A DNA stretch of 34,686 nucleotides from Rhizobiales bacterium 65-9. Its GTDB lineage: Bacteria > Pseudomonadota > Alphaproteobacteria > Rhizobiales > Beijerinckiaceae. Positions 7,911 through 15,476 of the stretch are shown piece by piece; position 1 is the stretch's first letter; each line of letters opens with the position of its first letter. The notes under the pieces were generated by a model. The model searched no databases. It saw only the letters and a list, made by a program, of their open reading frames with translations, and was not told the origin of the DNA. The DNA lies in assembly GCA_001899525.1 (NCBI GenBank), contig MKVY01000033.1:178696-213381 (forward strand), read 5' to 3'. The position numbers and the translations under genes were made by a program.

Positions 7911-7936
7911 ATCGCTGACCAATCCGGGCTGGGTCC

Positions 7937-9181
7937 ATGACCAATCACCTTCGGACGACGTGCTGCATCGCCGGCGGCGGCCCGGCCGGGATCATGCTGG
8001 GCTTTCTGCTCGCTAGAGCAGGCGTCGATGTGACCGTCCTTGAAAGGCACGCCGACTTCTTCCGCGACTTCCGCGGAGACACCATTCATCCCTCGACGAT
8101 GCAGGCGATGAGCGAACTCGGCCTGCTCGATGATTTTCTGAAACTCCCGCACAACCGCGCCGATCGTCTGTCAGCGCGCTTCGGCGACAAGGAAGTCGCC
8201 GTCGTGGATTTCACGCACCTGCCGACGGCGGCTCCCTACATCGCCTTCATGCCGCAATGGGATTTTCTCAATTTCATCGCCGAGCGCGGCAGAGCGCTGC
8301 CCCGCTTCCGCCTGCTCATGGAAGCCAGGGCGGTCGGCATCGTCAGCCAGGCGGGACGCGCGACCGGCGTGAGGGCTGAAACGGCGGACGGCCCGCTCCA
8401 CGTCGATGCGGCCCTCGTGGTCGCCGCAGACGGCCGCAGCTCGGACATCAGGAAAGCCGGCGGTTTCGTGGTCAAGGAAATCGGCGCGCCGATGGACGTG
8501 CTGTGGTTCCGGCTTTCGCGCCGGCCCGACGACGCCGACGAAACCTTCGCCCAGGTCGGGCGCGGTCAGTTCGTCGTGATGCTGAATCGCGGCGACTACT
8601 GGCAATGCGCCTATGCGATCCCGAAAGGAGCGATCAACGGCCTTCGCGACGCAGGGCTCGCCGCGTTCCGCGCCGGTTTCGCCGCGCTGTTTCCCAAGCT
8701 CGCCGATCGCACCGTGGACCTCGCCGCCTGGGACGATCTCAAGCTGCTGTCCGTCGCGGTGGACAGGCTCGAGACCTGGTGGAAACCGGGGCTGCTGTGC
8801 ATCGGCGACGCCGCGCACGCCATGTCTCCCATCGGCGGGGTCGGCGTGAACCTCGCGATCCAGGATGCGATCGCGGCGGCGAACATCCTCGCAGCCCCGC
8901 TCCGCGACGGAACGCTGTCGGATTCCCATCTCGCCGCAGTCCAGGCGCGGCGCGAATGGCCGACGAAGGTGACGCAGGCTATTCAGGTCGCCATCCAGAA
9001 CCATGTCGTCAAACCAATCCTGTCAGGCGAAGGGCCCCTCACGCCCCCTCTGCCCCTGCGCCTGCTCGACCGCGTTCCGCCGCTGCGCCGCATTCCGGCG
9101 CGGGTGATCGGCATGGGCTTCAGGCCGGAGCATATCGGCCCGACGCTTTCGCCGCCGCCGGCCGCGTCGTCAGCGGCCTGA
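7937..9181 (+). CDS. FAD-dependent monooxygenase (PHBH/UbiH fold)
   Basis: Flavoprotein hydroxylase-type enzyme of 414 residues, probably NAD(P)H-dependent. It has the N-terminal FAD-binding GGGPAGIMLGFLLARAG (dinucleotide-binding loop) followed by VTVLER, the middle VVAADGRSSDIR (the DG motif of aromatic hydroxylases) and the second FAD motif CIGDAAHAMSPIGGVGVNLA (from about residue 290). Substrate unknown. It begins 26 bases after the permease stop on the same strand, so it probably belongs to the exporter transcript. One guess is that the pair modifies and exports a small aromatic compound. Confidence 0.88.
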   Translation: MTNHLRTTCCIAGGGPAGIMLGFLLARAGVDVTVLERHADFFRDFRGDTIHPSTMQAMSELGLLDDFLKLPHNRADRLSARFGDKEVAVVDFTHLPTAAPYIAFMPQWDFLNFIAERGRALPRFRLLMEARAVGIVSQAGRATGVRAETADGPLHVDAALVVAADGRSSDIRKAGGFVVKEIGAPMDVLWFRLSRRPDDADETFAQVGRGQFVVMLNRGDYWQCAYAIPKGAINGLRDAGLAAFRAGFAALFPKLADRTVDLAAWDDLKLLSVAVDRLETWWKPGLLCIGDAAHAMSPIGGVGVNLAIQDAIAAANILAAPLRDGTLSDSHLAAVQARREWPTKVTQAIQVAIQNHVVKPILSGEGPLTPPLPLRLLDRVPPLRRIPARVIGMGFRPEHIGPTLSPPPAASSAA

Positions 9182-9194
9182 CCCTGCTTCGGCG

Positions 9195-9800
9195 TCAGCG
9201 CTCTCCGGGATCGGCCAACGACGTCGCGATCCTCAGCTTGAGCGCCGTCGCGCCGGACGGCCGAAAGACGGTGTTGATCGCGGCGCGGCGCATCAGATCG
9301 GACGCGCCGGGGCATCCCATCTTCGCGTAGATTTCGCTCAGCCGGCTGGAGCCGCCCTCGCTGAGATGGGAGCCTTCGGCGACGTTCACGATCTTGCGCG
9401 CGGGATGGTAGCCGAGCCCGGTGCGGCTGCTGTTGCCTTCCATCACGCTGTCGCCGCCAATGTAATACCGGCGCACGCCGCCGGCGAAGACGAGCGTGCA
9501 GGCGCTGTCGCAGACATCGTCCGCCGCGCGCACGGCGGTCGCGATGCCGGCCTTGCGCACCATCTCGGCGATCTTCGCTGCCGAGGAGATCGTGCCGCCG
9601 TAGCTGTAGAGATAGAGAACCTTTATTTTCCCGGCGCGCGGCTTTTTCAGAAACGCCTCGAAAATCTTCTCGTCGCCGTCCTCAAAGCCGCCCTGGAGAT
9701 GCGCGACCGGCCCCTTCTCGGTCAGGTAGATCGCCGCCGCGCGCTCAACGCCGGCGGCCCAAGCCGCCGCCGCCAGCAACGCAACCACCCATAGTCGCAT
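9195..9800 (-). CDS. Periplasmic ClpP/crotonase-fold protein (COG3904-like)
   Basis: A 201-residue secreted protein: a hydrophobic signal peptide of about 23 residues ends at ERAAA. The mature part looks like a ClpP-type serine hydrolase fold: the strand VLYLYSYGGTISSAAKIAEM resembles the ClpP SxGG-containing segment, VCDSACTLVFAGG carries a candidate nucleophile Ser99, and GYHP carries a candidate His132. Catalytic activity is inferred by analogy only; an Asp third residue cannot be assigned. Cys97 and Cys101 flank the Ser and could form a disulfide. The gene is convergent with the FAD gene (13-base gap) and divergent from metY. Confidence 0.75.
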   Translation of the reverse strand: MRLWVVALLAAAAWAAGVERAAAIYLTEKGPVAHLQGGFEDGDEKIFEAFLKKPRAGKIKVLYLYSYGGTISSAAKIAEMVRKAGIATAVRAADDVCDSACTLVFAGGVRRYYIGGDSVMEGNSSRTGLGYHPARKIVNVAEGSHLSEGGSSRLSEIYAKMGCPGASDLMRRAAINTVFRPSGATALKLRIATSLADPGER

Positions 9801-9882
9801 CCATTCGCCCCCGTTTGTCGGGACAATAACCCATCGACGGCCGGTGGTGAAACCTCCGAAACACTCGCCCCGCGCGGCGCAA

Positions 9883-9909
9883 TTGACCTGCCGTTAATTT
9901 CGTTATAGC
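9883..9909 (+). promoter_or_regulatory. Candidate promoter of the O-acetylhomoserine sulfhydrylase gene
   Basis: TTGACC (9883-9888) and TATAGC (9904-9909) lie upstream of the gene start at 9950, with a short 15-base spacer. The resulting leader would be only about 35 bases, leaving no room for a downstream riboswitch. Confidence 0.45.
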
Positions 9910-9949
9910 GAACGCTGCATTCTGATTAAAGAACAAACGGAGACGCGCC

Positions 9950-11230
9950 ATGGCCGATAACACCCCCGGTTTCTCGACCCTCGCCGTTCACGCGGGCGCC
10001 GCTCCCGACGCCGCCACCGGCGCGCGCGCCACGCCGATCTATCAGACGACCTCGTTCGTCTTCGACGACGTCGACCATGCCGCATCCCTCTTCGGCCTGC
10101 AGGCGTTCGGCAACATCTACACCCGCATCGGCAACCCCACCTGCGCGGTGCTGGAGGAGCGGGTCGCGGCGCTCGAAGGCGGAACCGCCGCCCTCGCAGT
10201 CGCGTCCGGCCACGCCGCGCAGTTTCTCACCTTCCATACGCTGCTGCAGCCGGGCGACGAATTCATCGCCGGCAACAAGCTGTATGGCGGCTCGATCAAC
10301 CAGTTCAATCATGCGTTCAAGAGCTTCGACTGGCGCGTCCAGTTCGCCGAGGCGGACGATCCGGCGAGCTTCGAGCGCCTTCTGACGCCGAAGACCAAGG
10401 CGATCTTCATCGAGTCGATCGCCAATCCCGGCGGCGTCATCGTCGACATCGCGGCGATCTCGAAGATCGCGAAGAAGGCCAACATCCCGCTCATCGTCGA
10501 CAACACGATGGCGACGCCCTATCTCACGCGCCCGTTCGAGCACGGCGCCGACATCATCATCCATTCCGCGACGAAATTCCTCGGCGGGCACGGCAACTCC
10601 ATCGGCGGCCTCATCGTCGACGGCGGCAAGTTCAAATGGGCGGGCGACGACCGCTATCCATTCCTGTCGAAGCCGCGGCCCGAATATAACGGCATGGTGC
10701 TGGGCGAAACGTTCGGCGATTTCGCCTTCGCCATCGCCGCGCGCGTGCTCGGCCTGCGCGATCTCGGGCCGGCGCTGTCGCCCTTCAACGCCTTCCTGAT
10801 CCTCACGGGCGTCGAGACGCTGCCGCTGCGCATGCAGAAGCACAGCGACAATGCGCTCATCGTCGCGAAGCATCTCGCCGCGCATCCTGCCGTGGAGTGG
10901 GTGAGCTATCCCGGCCTTCCGAACGACAAATATCACGCGCTGGCGCAGAAATACGCGCCGAAGGGCGCGGGCTCGGTGTTCACCATCGGCCTCAAGGGCG
11001 GATACGACGCCGGCGTGAAGCTCGTCTCAAATCTCAAGCTGTTCTCGCATCTCGCCAATATCGGCGACACCCGCTCGCTGGTGATCCATCCCGCCTCGAC
11101 CACGCACAAGCAGTTGTCGGACGAACAGAAAACGAAAGCCGGCGCGGGTCCGCAGGTCGTGCGCCTCTCGATCGGCATCGAGGACGCGGCCGATCTCATC
11201 GCCGATCTCGACCAGGCGCTCGGCGCGTAA
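9950..11230 (+). CDS. metY: O-acetylhomoserine sulfhydrylase (aminocarboxypropyltransferase)
   Basis: PLP enzyme of methionine biosynthesis that makes homocysteine from O-acetylhomoserine and sulfide. The 426-residue length is normal for MetY. Visible: the N-terminal FSTLAVHAGA and PIYQTTSFVF, YTRIGNPTCAVLEERVAALE, the GGSINQFNHAF stretch, the Asp-containing LIVDNTMATPYL, and the PLP lysine in SATKFLGGHGN (Lys209). The C-terminal LVIHPASTTHKQLS and VRLSIGIEDAADLIADL are also typical. The gene is monocistronic, bounded by a good terminator at 11263. Closely related O-succinylhomoserine or cystathionine enzymes are possible, but the length and insert pattern favour MetY. Confidence 0.95.
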   Translation: MADNTPGFSTLAVHAGAAPDAATGARATPIYQTTSFVFDDVDHAASLFGLQAFGNIYTRIGNPTCAVLEERVAALEGGTAALAVASGHAAQFLTFHTLLQPGDEFIAGNKLYGGSINQFNHAFKSFDWRVQFAEADDPASFERLLTPKTKAIFIESIANPGGVIVDIAAISKIAKKANIPLIVDNTMATPYLTRPFEHGADIIIHSATKFLGGHGNSIGGLIVDGGKFKWAGDDRYPFLSKPRPEYNGMVLGETFGDFAFAIAARVLGLRDLGPALSPFNAFLILTGVETLPLRMQKHSDNALIVAKHLAAHPAVEWVSYPGLPNDKYHALAQKYAPKGAGSVFTIGLKGGYDAGVKLVSNLKLFSHLANIGDTRSLVIHPASTTHKQLSDEQKTKAGAGPQVVRLSIGIEDAADLIADLDQALGA

Positions 11231-11262
11231 GCGCCGCGGCGTTCAGATCCCGCCACTGGACG

Positions 11263-11301
11263 AGCCGCGCTACGCCTGTGCGTCGCGCGGCTTCTTCTTT
11301 T
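11263..11301 (+). terminator. Intrinsic terminator after metY
   Basis: AGCCGCGC (11263-11270) pairs with GCGCGGCT (11285-11292). Inside, ACGC and GCGT pair around the loop CTGT. The tail TCTTCTTTT follows directly. It lies 33 bases after the metY stop. Confidence 0.85.
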
Positions 11302-11325
11302 GAAAGCGAGGAATCGCCGCCATTG

Positions 11326-11362
11326 GAGCATGCTGCTGTTTCATCGAAACAGCAGCATGCTC
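11326..11362. repeat. Long perfect hairpin (17-base arms)
   Basis: Arms 11326-11342 and 11346-11362 are perfectly complementary with a 3-base loop (ATC). It lies in the convergent gap between metY and the hydrolase lipoprotein gene. The inner arm sequence GCATGCTGC/GCAGCATGC is also found in the palindrome at 15451-15476. Confidence 0.9.
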
Positions 11363-11377
11363 TCACTTATTCTCGCC

Positions 11378-11424
11378 GCATGATGCTTTCGGAAAACCGG
11401 ATTCCACTTTTCCGCATCATGCTC
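11378..11424. repeat. REP-like imperfect palindrome
   Basis: GCATGATGC (11378-11386) pairs with GCATCATGC (11414-11422), and GGAAAA (11391-11396) with TTTTCC (11408-11413), around a centre containing CCGGATTCCA. This resembles the abundant intergenic palindrome of rhizobial genomes, which has CATGAT outer arms and a GGAAAA...CCGG...TTTTCC core. It is adjacent to the perfect hairpin at 11326-11362. Confidence 0.7.
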
Positions 11425-11465
11425 TGGCGCAGCTCTCTGCGGACGATCAAGCCCTTCCGGACCGC

Positions 11466-12707
11466 CTATTCCGGCGCGAGTTCAACCGCCGATTTCGTCG
11501 TGTCGGTCAGCGTGCGGCCGAAATTCTCGACATGCGCGCCGTAATTGTTGCGCGAGTTGGCGTCGAGCACCGCGACAGGCGCCGACAGGACAAGACCGGC
11601 CGCCGATCCGACCGTCGCCGCAGCGCCCGCCGTCAATTGCACGATGCGGTCGCCGAGACCGACCCGCGAATCGGTGATCGTCTGACCTTCCGCGAGGCGC
11701 TGTCCGATGAGTCGCACCACCTCTGGACTTTCGGCGAACTTGCCATGGTTCAGGCGGTCGCCGCCCGCCAGCTTGGTCATGTCGAAGACCTGGATGTCGG
11801 CCTGCGCCAGTTCGTTCCTGTAAGGCTCCATCTCGGGATCAATCGCGCCCAGCCGCACGCCGCCGCCCCAGACGCGGCGCGAGAGCGCCAGCGCGCGATC
11901 GTCCTGCGAGACGAACAGAGAGAAAGAGGGCCGCGGCTTGCCCATTTCCGCGATCTGCCGTCGGAACACGTCGACATCGACATCGGGCGCGGCCAGCATG
12001 ACGCTCTTGATCTTCGGCGACACGCGCCCGTTGCGGATGCCCATCTGCCGCAGTGCCTCGAGCACGAGCCAGTTGCCCATCGAATGCGCGAGGATGGACA
12101 CTTCGCCGACGTTCGGCGATTTCGCCAGCACCTGTAAAAGCTGCTCAAGCGCGTCGCGCGAATAATTCGTGCTTTCGCGGTCATATCCGTAAGCAAGGAC
12201 GCTGCCGCGCGAAGGCCATGTGAACAGGATCGGCGCGACCGGCGCGTGCGAGTCATGCACGATCTGCGCGAAGCGATAGACCGCATCGTCGAAGCGGTTG
12301 TTGAAACCGTGGACGAACACCATCACGCGCCGCTTCGGAACGCGCGCGATCGTATGGTTGAACCAGGCGCCGGCGCCGTTGCGGTCGATGTCGACGGCCT
12401 TGAACACGGCGAAATCCTTCTCGGGATTCGCCGGCAACCGCTCGGGCCACTGCACCTCGCCGACCTTGCGCGCGCCGTCCGGTGGAATCGAGACGACGAT
12501 GTTGGCGAAGGTGATCTTGGCGCCGCGCTCGCCGGAAAACATTTCTCCGGGCTTGGCGTCCTTCTGGCGCGTGGTCGCGACCAGCATGTCGACGAGGTTC
12601 GTTCCCGCCGCCCGAGGAGACGGAACGAACACGCCTTCGACGCGGCCCGCACAACCGGACAGCGCGAGCGCAGTCGCCACCACGGCGAAAGCCCGGCTTC
12701 GCGCCAT
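11466..12707 (-). CDS. Alpha/beta-hydrolase lipoprotein (DUF900 family)
   Basis: A 413-residue predicted lipoprotein hydrolase. The start at 12707 has GGGGAGAA about 8 bases upstream and gives a clean signal peptide ending in the lipobox LSGC (Cys19); the longer open frame to 12824 lacks this logic. Domain features are VDMLVATTRQKDA, VMVFVHGFNNRFDDAVYRFA (oxyanion-side strand), FTWPSRGSVLAYGYDRES and the nucleophile elbow ILAHSMGNWL, with Ser in A-H-S-M-G. An Asp (APDVDVDVF) and a late His (LNHGKF) could complete the triad. The C-terminal 90 residues are Ala/Gly-rich with no recognised domain. Substrate unknown. The gene is preceded by a roughly 185-base non-coding gap after ctaA on the same strand. 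Confidence 0.88.
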   Translation of the reverse strand: MARSRAFAVVATALALSGCAGRVEGVFVPSPRAAGTNLVDMLVATTRQKDAKPGEMFSGERGAKITFANIVVSIPPDGARKVGEVQWPERLPANPEKDFAVFKAVDIDRNGAGAWFNHTIARVPKRRVMVFVHGFNNRFDDAVYRFAQIVHDSHAPVAPILFTWPSRGSVLAYGYDRESTNYSRDALEQLLQVLAKSPNVGEVSILAHSMGNWLVLEALRQMGIRNGRVSPKIKSVMLAAPDVDVDVFRRQIAEMGKPRPSFSLFVSQDDRALALSRRVWGGGVRLGAIDPEMEPYRNELAQADIQVFDMTKLAGGDRLNHGKFAESPEVVRLIGQRLAEGQTITDSRVGLGDRIVQLTAGAAATVGSAAGLVLSAPVAVLDANSRNNYGAHVENFGRTLTDTTKSAVELAPE

Positions 12708-12892
12708 GCGCTCCATTCTCCCCACGCTTCTGCTTGAACGCACTGTCCTCATCCGCTCGCGAACACGGTCGCTCCATTGTGACGCTCGCGCGCGGGCGGG
12801 CCAAGCGCAAGCGCCGCAACCCACGGCGTCCGCTGGTTGAATCCGCGATTTGAGTCATACCTGTGACATGCAGGCCACGTCGGACGCTGCCG

Positions 12893-13984
12893 TCACGCGC
12901 GCGCGGCCACGCGGACGTTCGCGGCGCGCGCGACATGGATCGTCGCCATCACCAGCACGACCATCGCCAGCGCCTGATGCGCGAGGCCGGCCCAGAGCGG
13001 CACCGCCAGCAGGAGCGTCGCCACGCCAAGGATCGCCTGCGCGCCGGCGATGCCGGCGACGGCGCGGGCGCGACGCGCGAAAGAGGAGCCGGCGAGCGCG
13101 CGCGACGACGAGACCGCGTGCCAGATCGCGACGACCAGCAGCGCGTAGCCGCAGAGCCGGTGGTTCAGCTGAACCAGCGCGAGATTGTCGACGAAATTCT
13201 CGATCCAGGGCGTCACGGAGAACAACGTGTCGGCCGGCGGTGCGAGCCGTCCGTCCATCAGCGGCCAGGTGTTGTAGATGAGCCCGGCCCGCGAGCCTGC
13301 GACCAGCCCGCCCAGCGCGATCTGGAGCAGAACGAGCGCCGCAACGATCCAGGCCGCTGTTTTGAGGCCCGCGGACGCCGGCGTTTCGGTGGCGCGCGGC
13401 GGCGTCATCGCGGTCGCCATCGCGGCGAGCGAGGCGAGAAAGAGCGAGGCGAACACCAGATGGAGCGTGAGCTTGACCGGCGCGACCGCGATCATTCCGG
13501 GCTGCAGCCCGGAGGCGACCATGATCCAGCCGATCGCGCCCTGAAGCCCAAGCAGAAGGCCCATGCCGAACAGAAGCGCCGTCGCCCTCAAACTGACCAC
13601 GCGCCGGATCGCGAACCACACAAATCCCGCAAGATAAACAAAGCCGATGAGGCGCCCGAGCTGCCGGTGGCTCCATTCCCACCAATAGATGAACTTGAAC
13701 TCGCCGAGCGTCATGCCCTTGTTGAGTAGCTCATACTGAGGAATGAGCTTGTAGCGCTCGAATTCGGCCAGCCAGTCGGCGGCGTTGAGCGGCGGCAGGG
13801 CGCCGGTCACGGGCCGCCATTCCGTGATCGACAGGCCCGAACCGGTGAGGCGCGTCGCGCCGCCGACCGTGATCATCGCAAGCACCAGAATCAGCGTCAG
13901 CCAGAGCCAGGCGCGGACCGGCGCGAGCGGATCGGCGCGAAGCCCGGCCGTCTCCGATGCTCTCAGCCCGTCCGCCAGCGACAT
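12893..13984 (-). CDS. ctaA: Heme A synthase (COX15/CtaA)
   Basis: Inner-membrane enzyme oxidising the C8 methyl of heme O to form heme A for aa3-type cytochrome oxidase. The 363-residue protein has about eight membrane helices in two four-helix halves. Family hallmarks are GGATRLTGSGLSITEWRPVT after the first helix, WWEWSHRQLGRLIGF with a heme-ligand His, LTLHLVFASLFL, LVQLNHRLCGYALL and GLAHQALAMVVLVM with further conserved His. This is the alphaproteobacterial/mitochondrial-type COX15. The start at 13984 has GGGAGCAGGA upstream. No other cytochrome oxidase gene is in the window. Confidence 0.96.
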   Translation of the reverse strand: MSLADGLRASETAGLRADPLAPVRAWLWLTLILVLAMITVGGATRLTGSGLSITEWRPVTGALPPLNAADWLAEFERYKLIPQYELLNKGMTLGEFKFIYWWEWSHRQLGRLIGFVYLAGFVWFAIRRVVSLRATALLFGMGLLLGLQGAIGWIMVASGLQPGMIAVAPVKLTLHLVFASLFLASLAAMATAMTPPRATETPASAGLKTAAWIVAALVLLQIALGGLVAGSRAGLIYNTWPLMDGRLAPPADTLFSVTPWIENFVDNLALVQLNHRLCGYALLVVAIWHAVSSSRALAGSSFARRARAVAGIAGAQAILGVATLLLAVPLWAGLAHQALAMVVLVMATIHVARAANVRVAARA

Positions 13985-14114
13985 CGCGTCCTGCTCCCGT
14001 GGCTTGCGGCCAGCGCCGCTTCTCCGATAGGCGTTGCGCTCTTAGTCCTGTCGGCGGGAGCGCTCAACCAAGCGCCGCGCAGGCGGACCATTGGCCGCAG
14101 GGCCCGGAAGGACA

Positions 14115-14333
14115 ATGAGGCGCCGCCAACGCAAGCTCATCGGCACGGTCGCGATGCTGGTTTTCGTCGTGTTCTACGCGATGATCGTGACCGCGATCGC
14201 GCCGCGCATCCTGCTAGAGGGGTCGAAGTTCTGGCAGATGACGTTCTACGTCGTCGCGGGCCTCGCCTGGGGAATACCGCTGTTTCCGCTGATCAAATGG
14301 ATGGAGCGGCGCGGCGAAGGCGAACTGGACTGA
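14115..14333 (+). CDS. DUF2842 small membrane protein
   Basis: A 72-residue protein: basic N-terminus (MRRRQRKLIG), a first membrane helix (VAMLVFVVFYAMIVTAIAP), a second (TFYVVAGLAWGIPLFPLI) ending in KWMERR. This is the layout of the alphaproteobacterial DUF2842 family, of unknown function. The ATG at 14115 is preferred over the longer frame because GGAAGGACA lies directly before it. It is divergent from ctaA and ends one base before the stop of the converging deacetylase gene. Confidence 0.85.
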   Translation: MRRRQRKLIGTVAMLVFVVFYAMIVTAIAPRILLEGSKFWQMTFYVVAGLAWGIPLFPLIKWMERRGEGELD

Positions 14334-14334
14334 T

Positions 14335-15384
14335 CTAGGCGCTCACGCGGCGGCCGCGGTTCCACAGCGCGAACGGCAGGCCGGTCAGCAGCGCATCCAG
14401 ATTCGCGATCGACTGGAAGCGCCCGTTGACGGAGAGGCGCGGCAAGGCCGTGATATGCGCCGCATGCTCCGGAAAAAGCATGCCGGGGCGCGTCGTGACG
14501 GCGGCCTCATAGCCCGCCTCCCGCGCCATCGCGAATTCGCGCGCGCCGGCGCTGCCCGGATCGCCCACGGGATAGGCCAGATGCCGTATGGGCTTGCCGG
14601 TCAGCGCTTCGAGATCGGCTTTGCCGCCAGCGATCTCGTCGAAGGCGCGCTCGCGCGAGATTGTCGCGAGCATCGGATGGCCGCGGGTGTGCGCGCCAAT
14701 GGCGAGGAGTGGATGGGCGGACAGCGCCGCGATCTCCTTTTTATCGAGACACAACTCCTCAACCAGCGCGGCGCCGTCGACGCCATGACGGCGCGAAAGA
14801 TCGCCGACCACGCGGTCGACCTCGTCCTGCGGGCTCGCCCGCAGCAGCGCCAGCAGCTTTTCCGCCGCCTTCTCTTTTTCGGGGTCGCTGGCGCAGGACA
14901 GCGTGATCGGGACGCCGCCGATCTCGACCTCGATGGCGCGCGCGCGCCGGACCGCCTCCTCGACCTCCAGCCACCAGAGCCGCGCCGAGCGGTTCATGAA
15001 ACCGGTCGTCGCGAAAAACGTCGCCGGCGCCTTCTCGCGCGCGAGGATCGGCAGGGCCCATTCCTCGTTGTCGCGATAGCCGTCATCGAAGGTCAGCGCC
15101 GCGAAGGGACGGTCGCCGCCGCCGGCGCGGACGCGCTCGACCGCCTCGTCGAGGCTGACGACGATCCATCCGCGCCGCGCAAGGAGCCGCAGCGTCTCGT
15201 CGAGAAAGCCCGGCGTGATCTCAAGTTCGCGGTTGGGCGCGTAAGCGCGCTCCCGCCATGGCCGCACATGATGGAACATCAGGATCGCGCCCAGCCCCTG
15301 CGCCCGGCGGCCCACGATGCGCGTAAGGCCCGGCGCGCGGCAAGCGGCGAAGCCCGCGCCGATCAATCTGTGCTTCCAGCCCAT
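14335..15384 (-). CDS. Polysaccharide deacetylase (NodB-fold)
   Basis: Carbohydrate esterase family 4-type protein of 349 residues, predicted to remove N- or O-acetyl groups from a polysaccharide. The NodB motifs are visible: ILMFHHV near residue 34, FAALTFDDGY with Asp100-Asp101, the metal-binding H-x3-H in AHTRGH (His232, His236), and later RHLAYPVGDPGS. There is no obvious signal peptide, so it may act on a lipid-linked intermediate in the cytoplasm. The frame is open to 15576, but that part overlaps the palindrome and the next gene; the start at 15384 gives the usual N-terminus. It stands at the edge of the polysaccharide cluster, divergent from the acyltransferase gene. Confidence 0.88.
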   Translation of the reverse strand: MGWKHRLIGAGFAACRAPGLTRIVGRRAQGLGAILMFHHVRPWRERAYAPNRELEITPGFLDETLRLLARRGWIVVSLDEAVERVRAGGGDRPFAALTFDDGYRDNEEWALPILAREKAPATFFATTGFMNRSARLWWLEVEEAVRRARAIEVEIGGVPITLSCASDPEKEKAAEKLLALLRASPQDEVDRVVGDLSRRHGVDGAALVEELCLDKKEIAALSAHPLLAIGAHTRGHPMLATISRERAFDEIAGGKADLEALTGKPIRHLAYPVGDPGSAGAREFAMAREAGYEAAVTTRPGMLFPEHAAHITALPRLSVNGRFQSIANLDALLTGLPFALWNRGRRVSA

Positions 15385-15450
15385 GCGCCAATCTTGACCG
15401 CGAAGCCTCAACAATCGGTTGGCGGCGCAACCGGATCGAAAGAAAGCCGG

Positions 15451-15476
15451 GGCATGCTGCACGCGTGCAGCATGCC
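15451..15476. repeat. Perfect 26-base palindrome over the acyltransferase start
   Basis: GGCATGCTGCACG at 15451-15463 is followed without a spacer by its exact reverse complement at 15464-15476. It shares the GCATGCTGC/GCAGCATGC arms with the hairpin at 11326-11362 and covers the only plausible start codon (GTG 15465) of the acyltransferase gene. Confidence 0.9.

Noticed and set aside
9840-9949. Possible SAM-II riboswitch before the O-acetylhomoserine sulfhydrylase gene
   Set aside because: The likely transcript leader is only about 35 bases and I could not find the conserved SAM-II core or pseudoknot arms.
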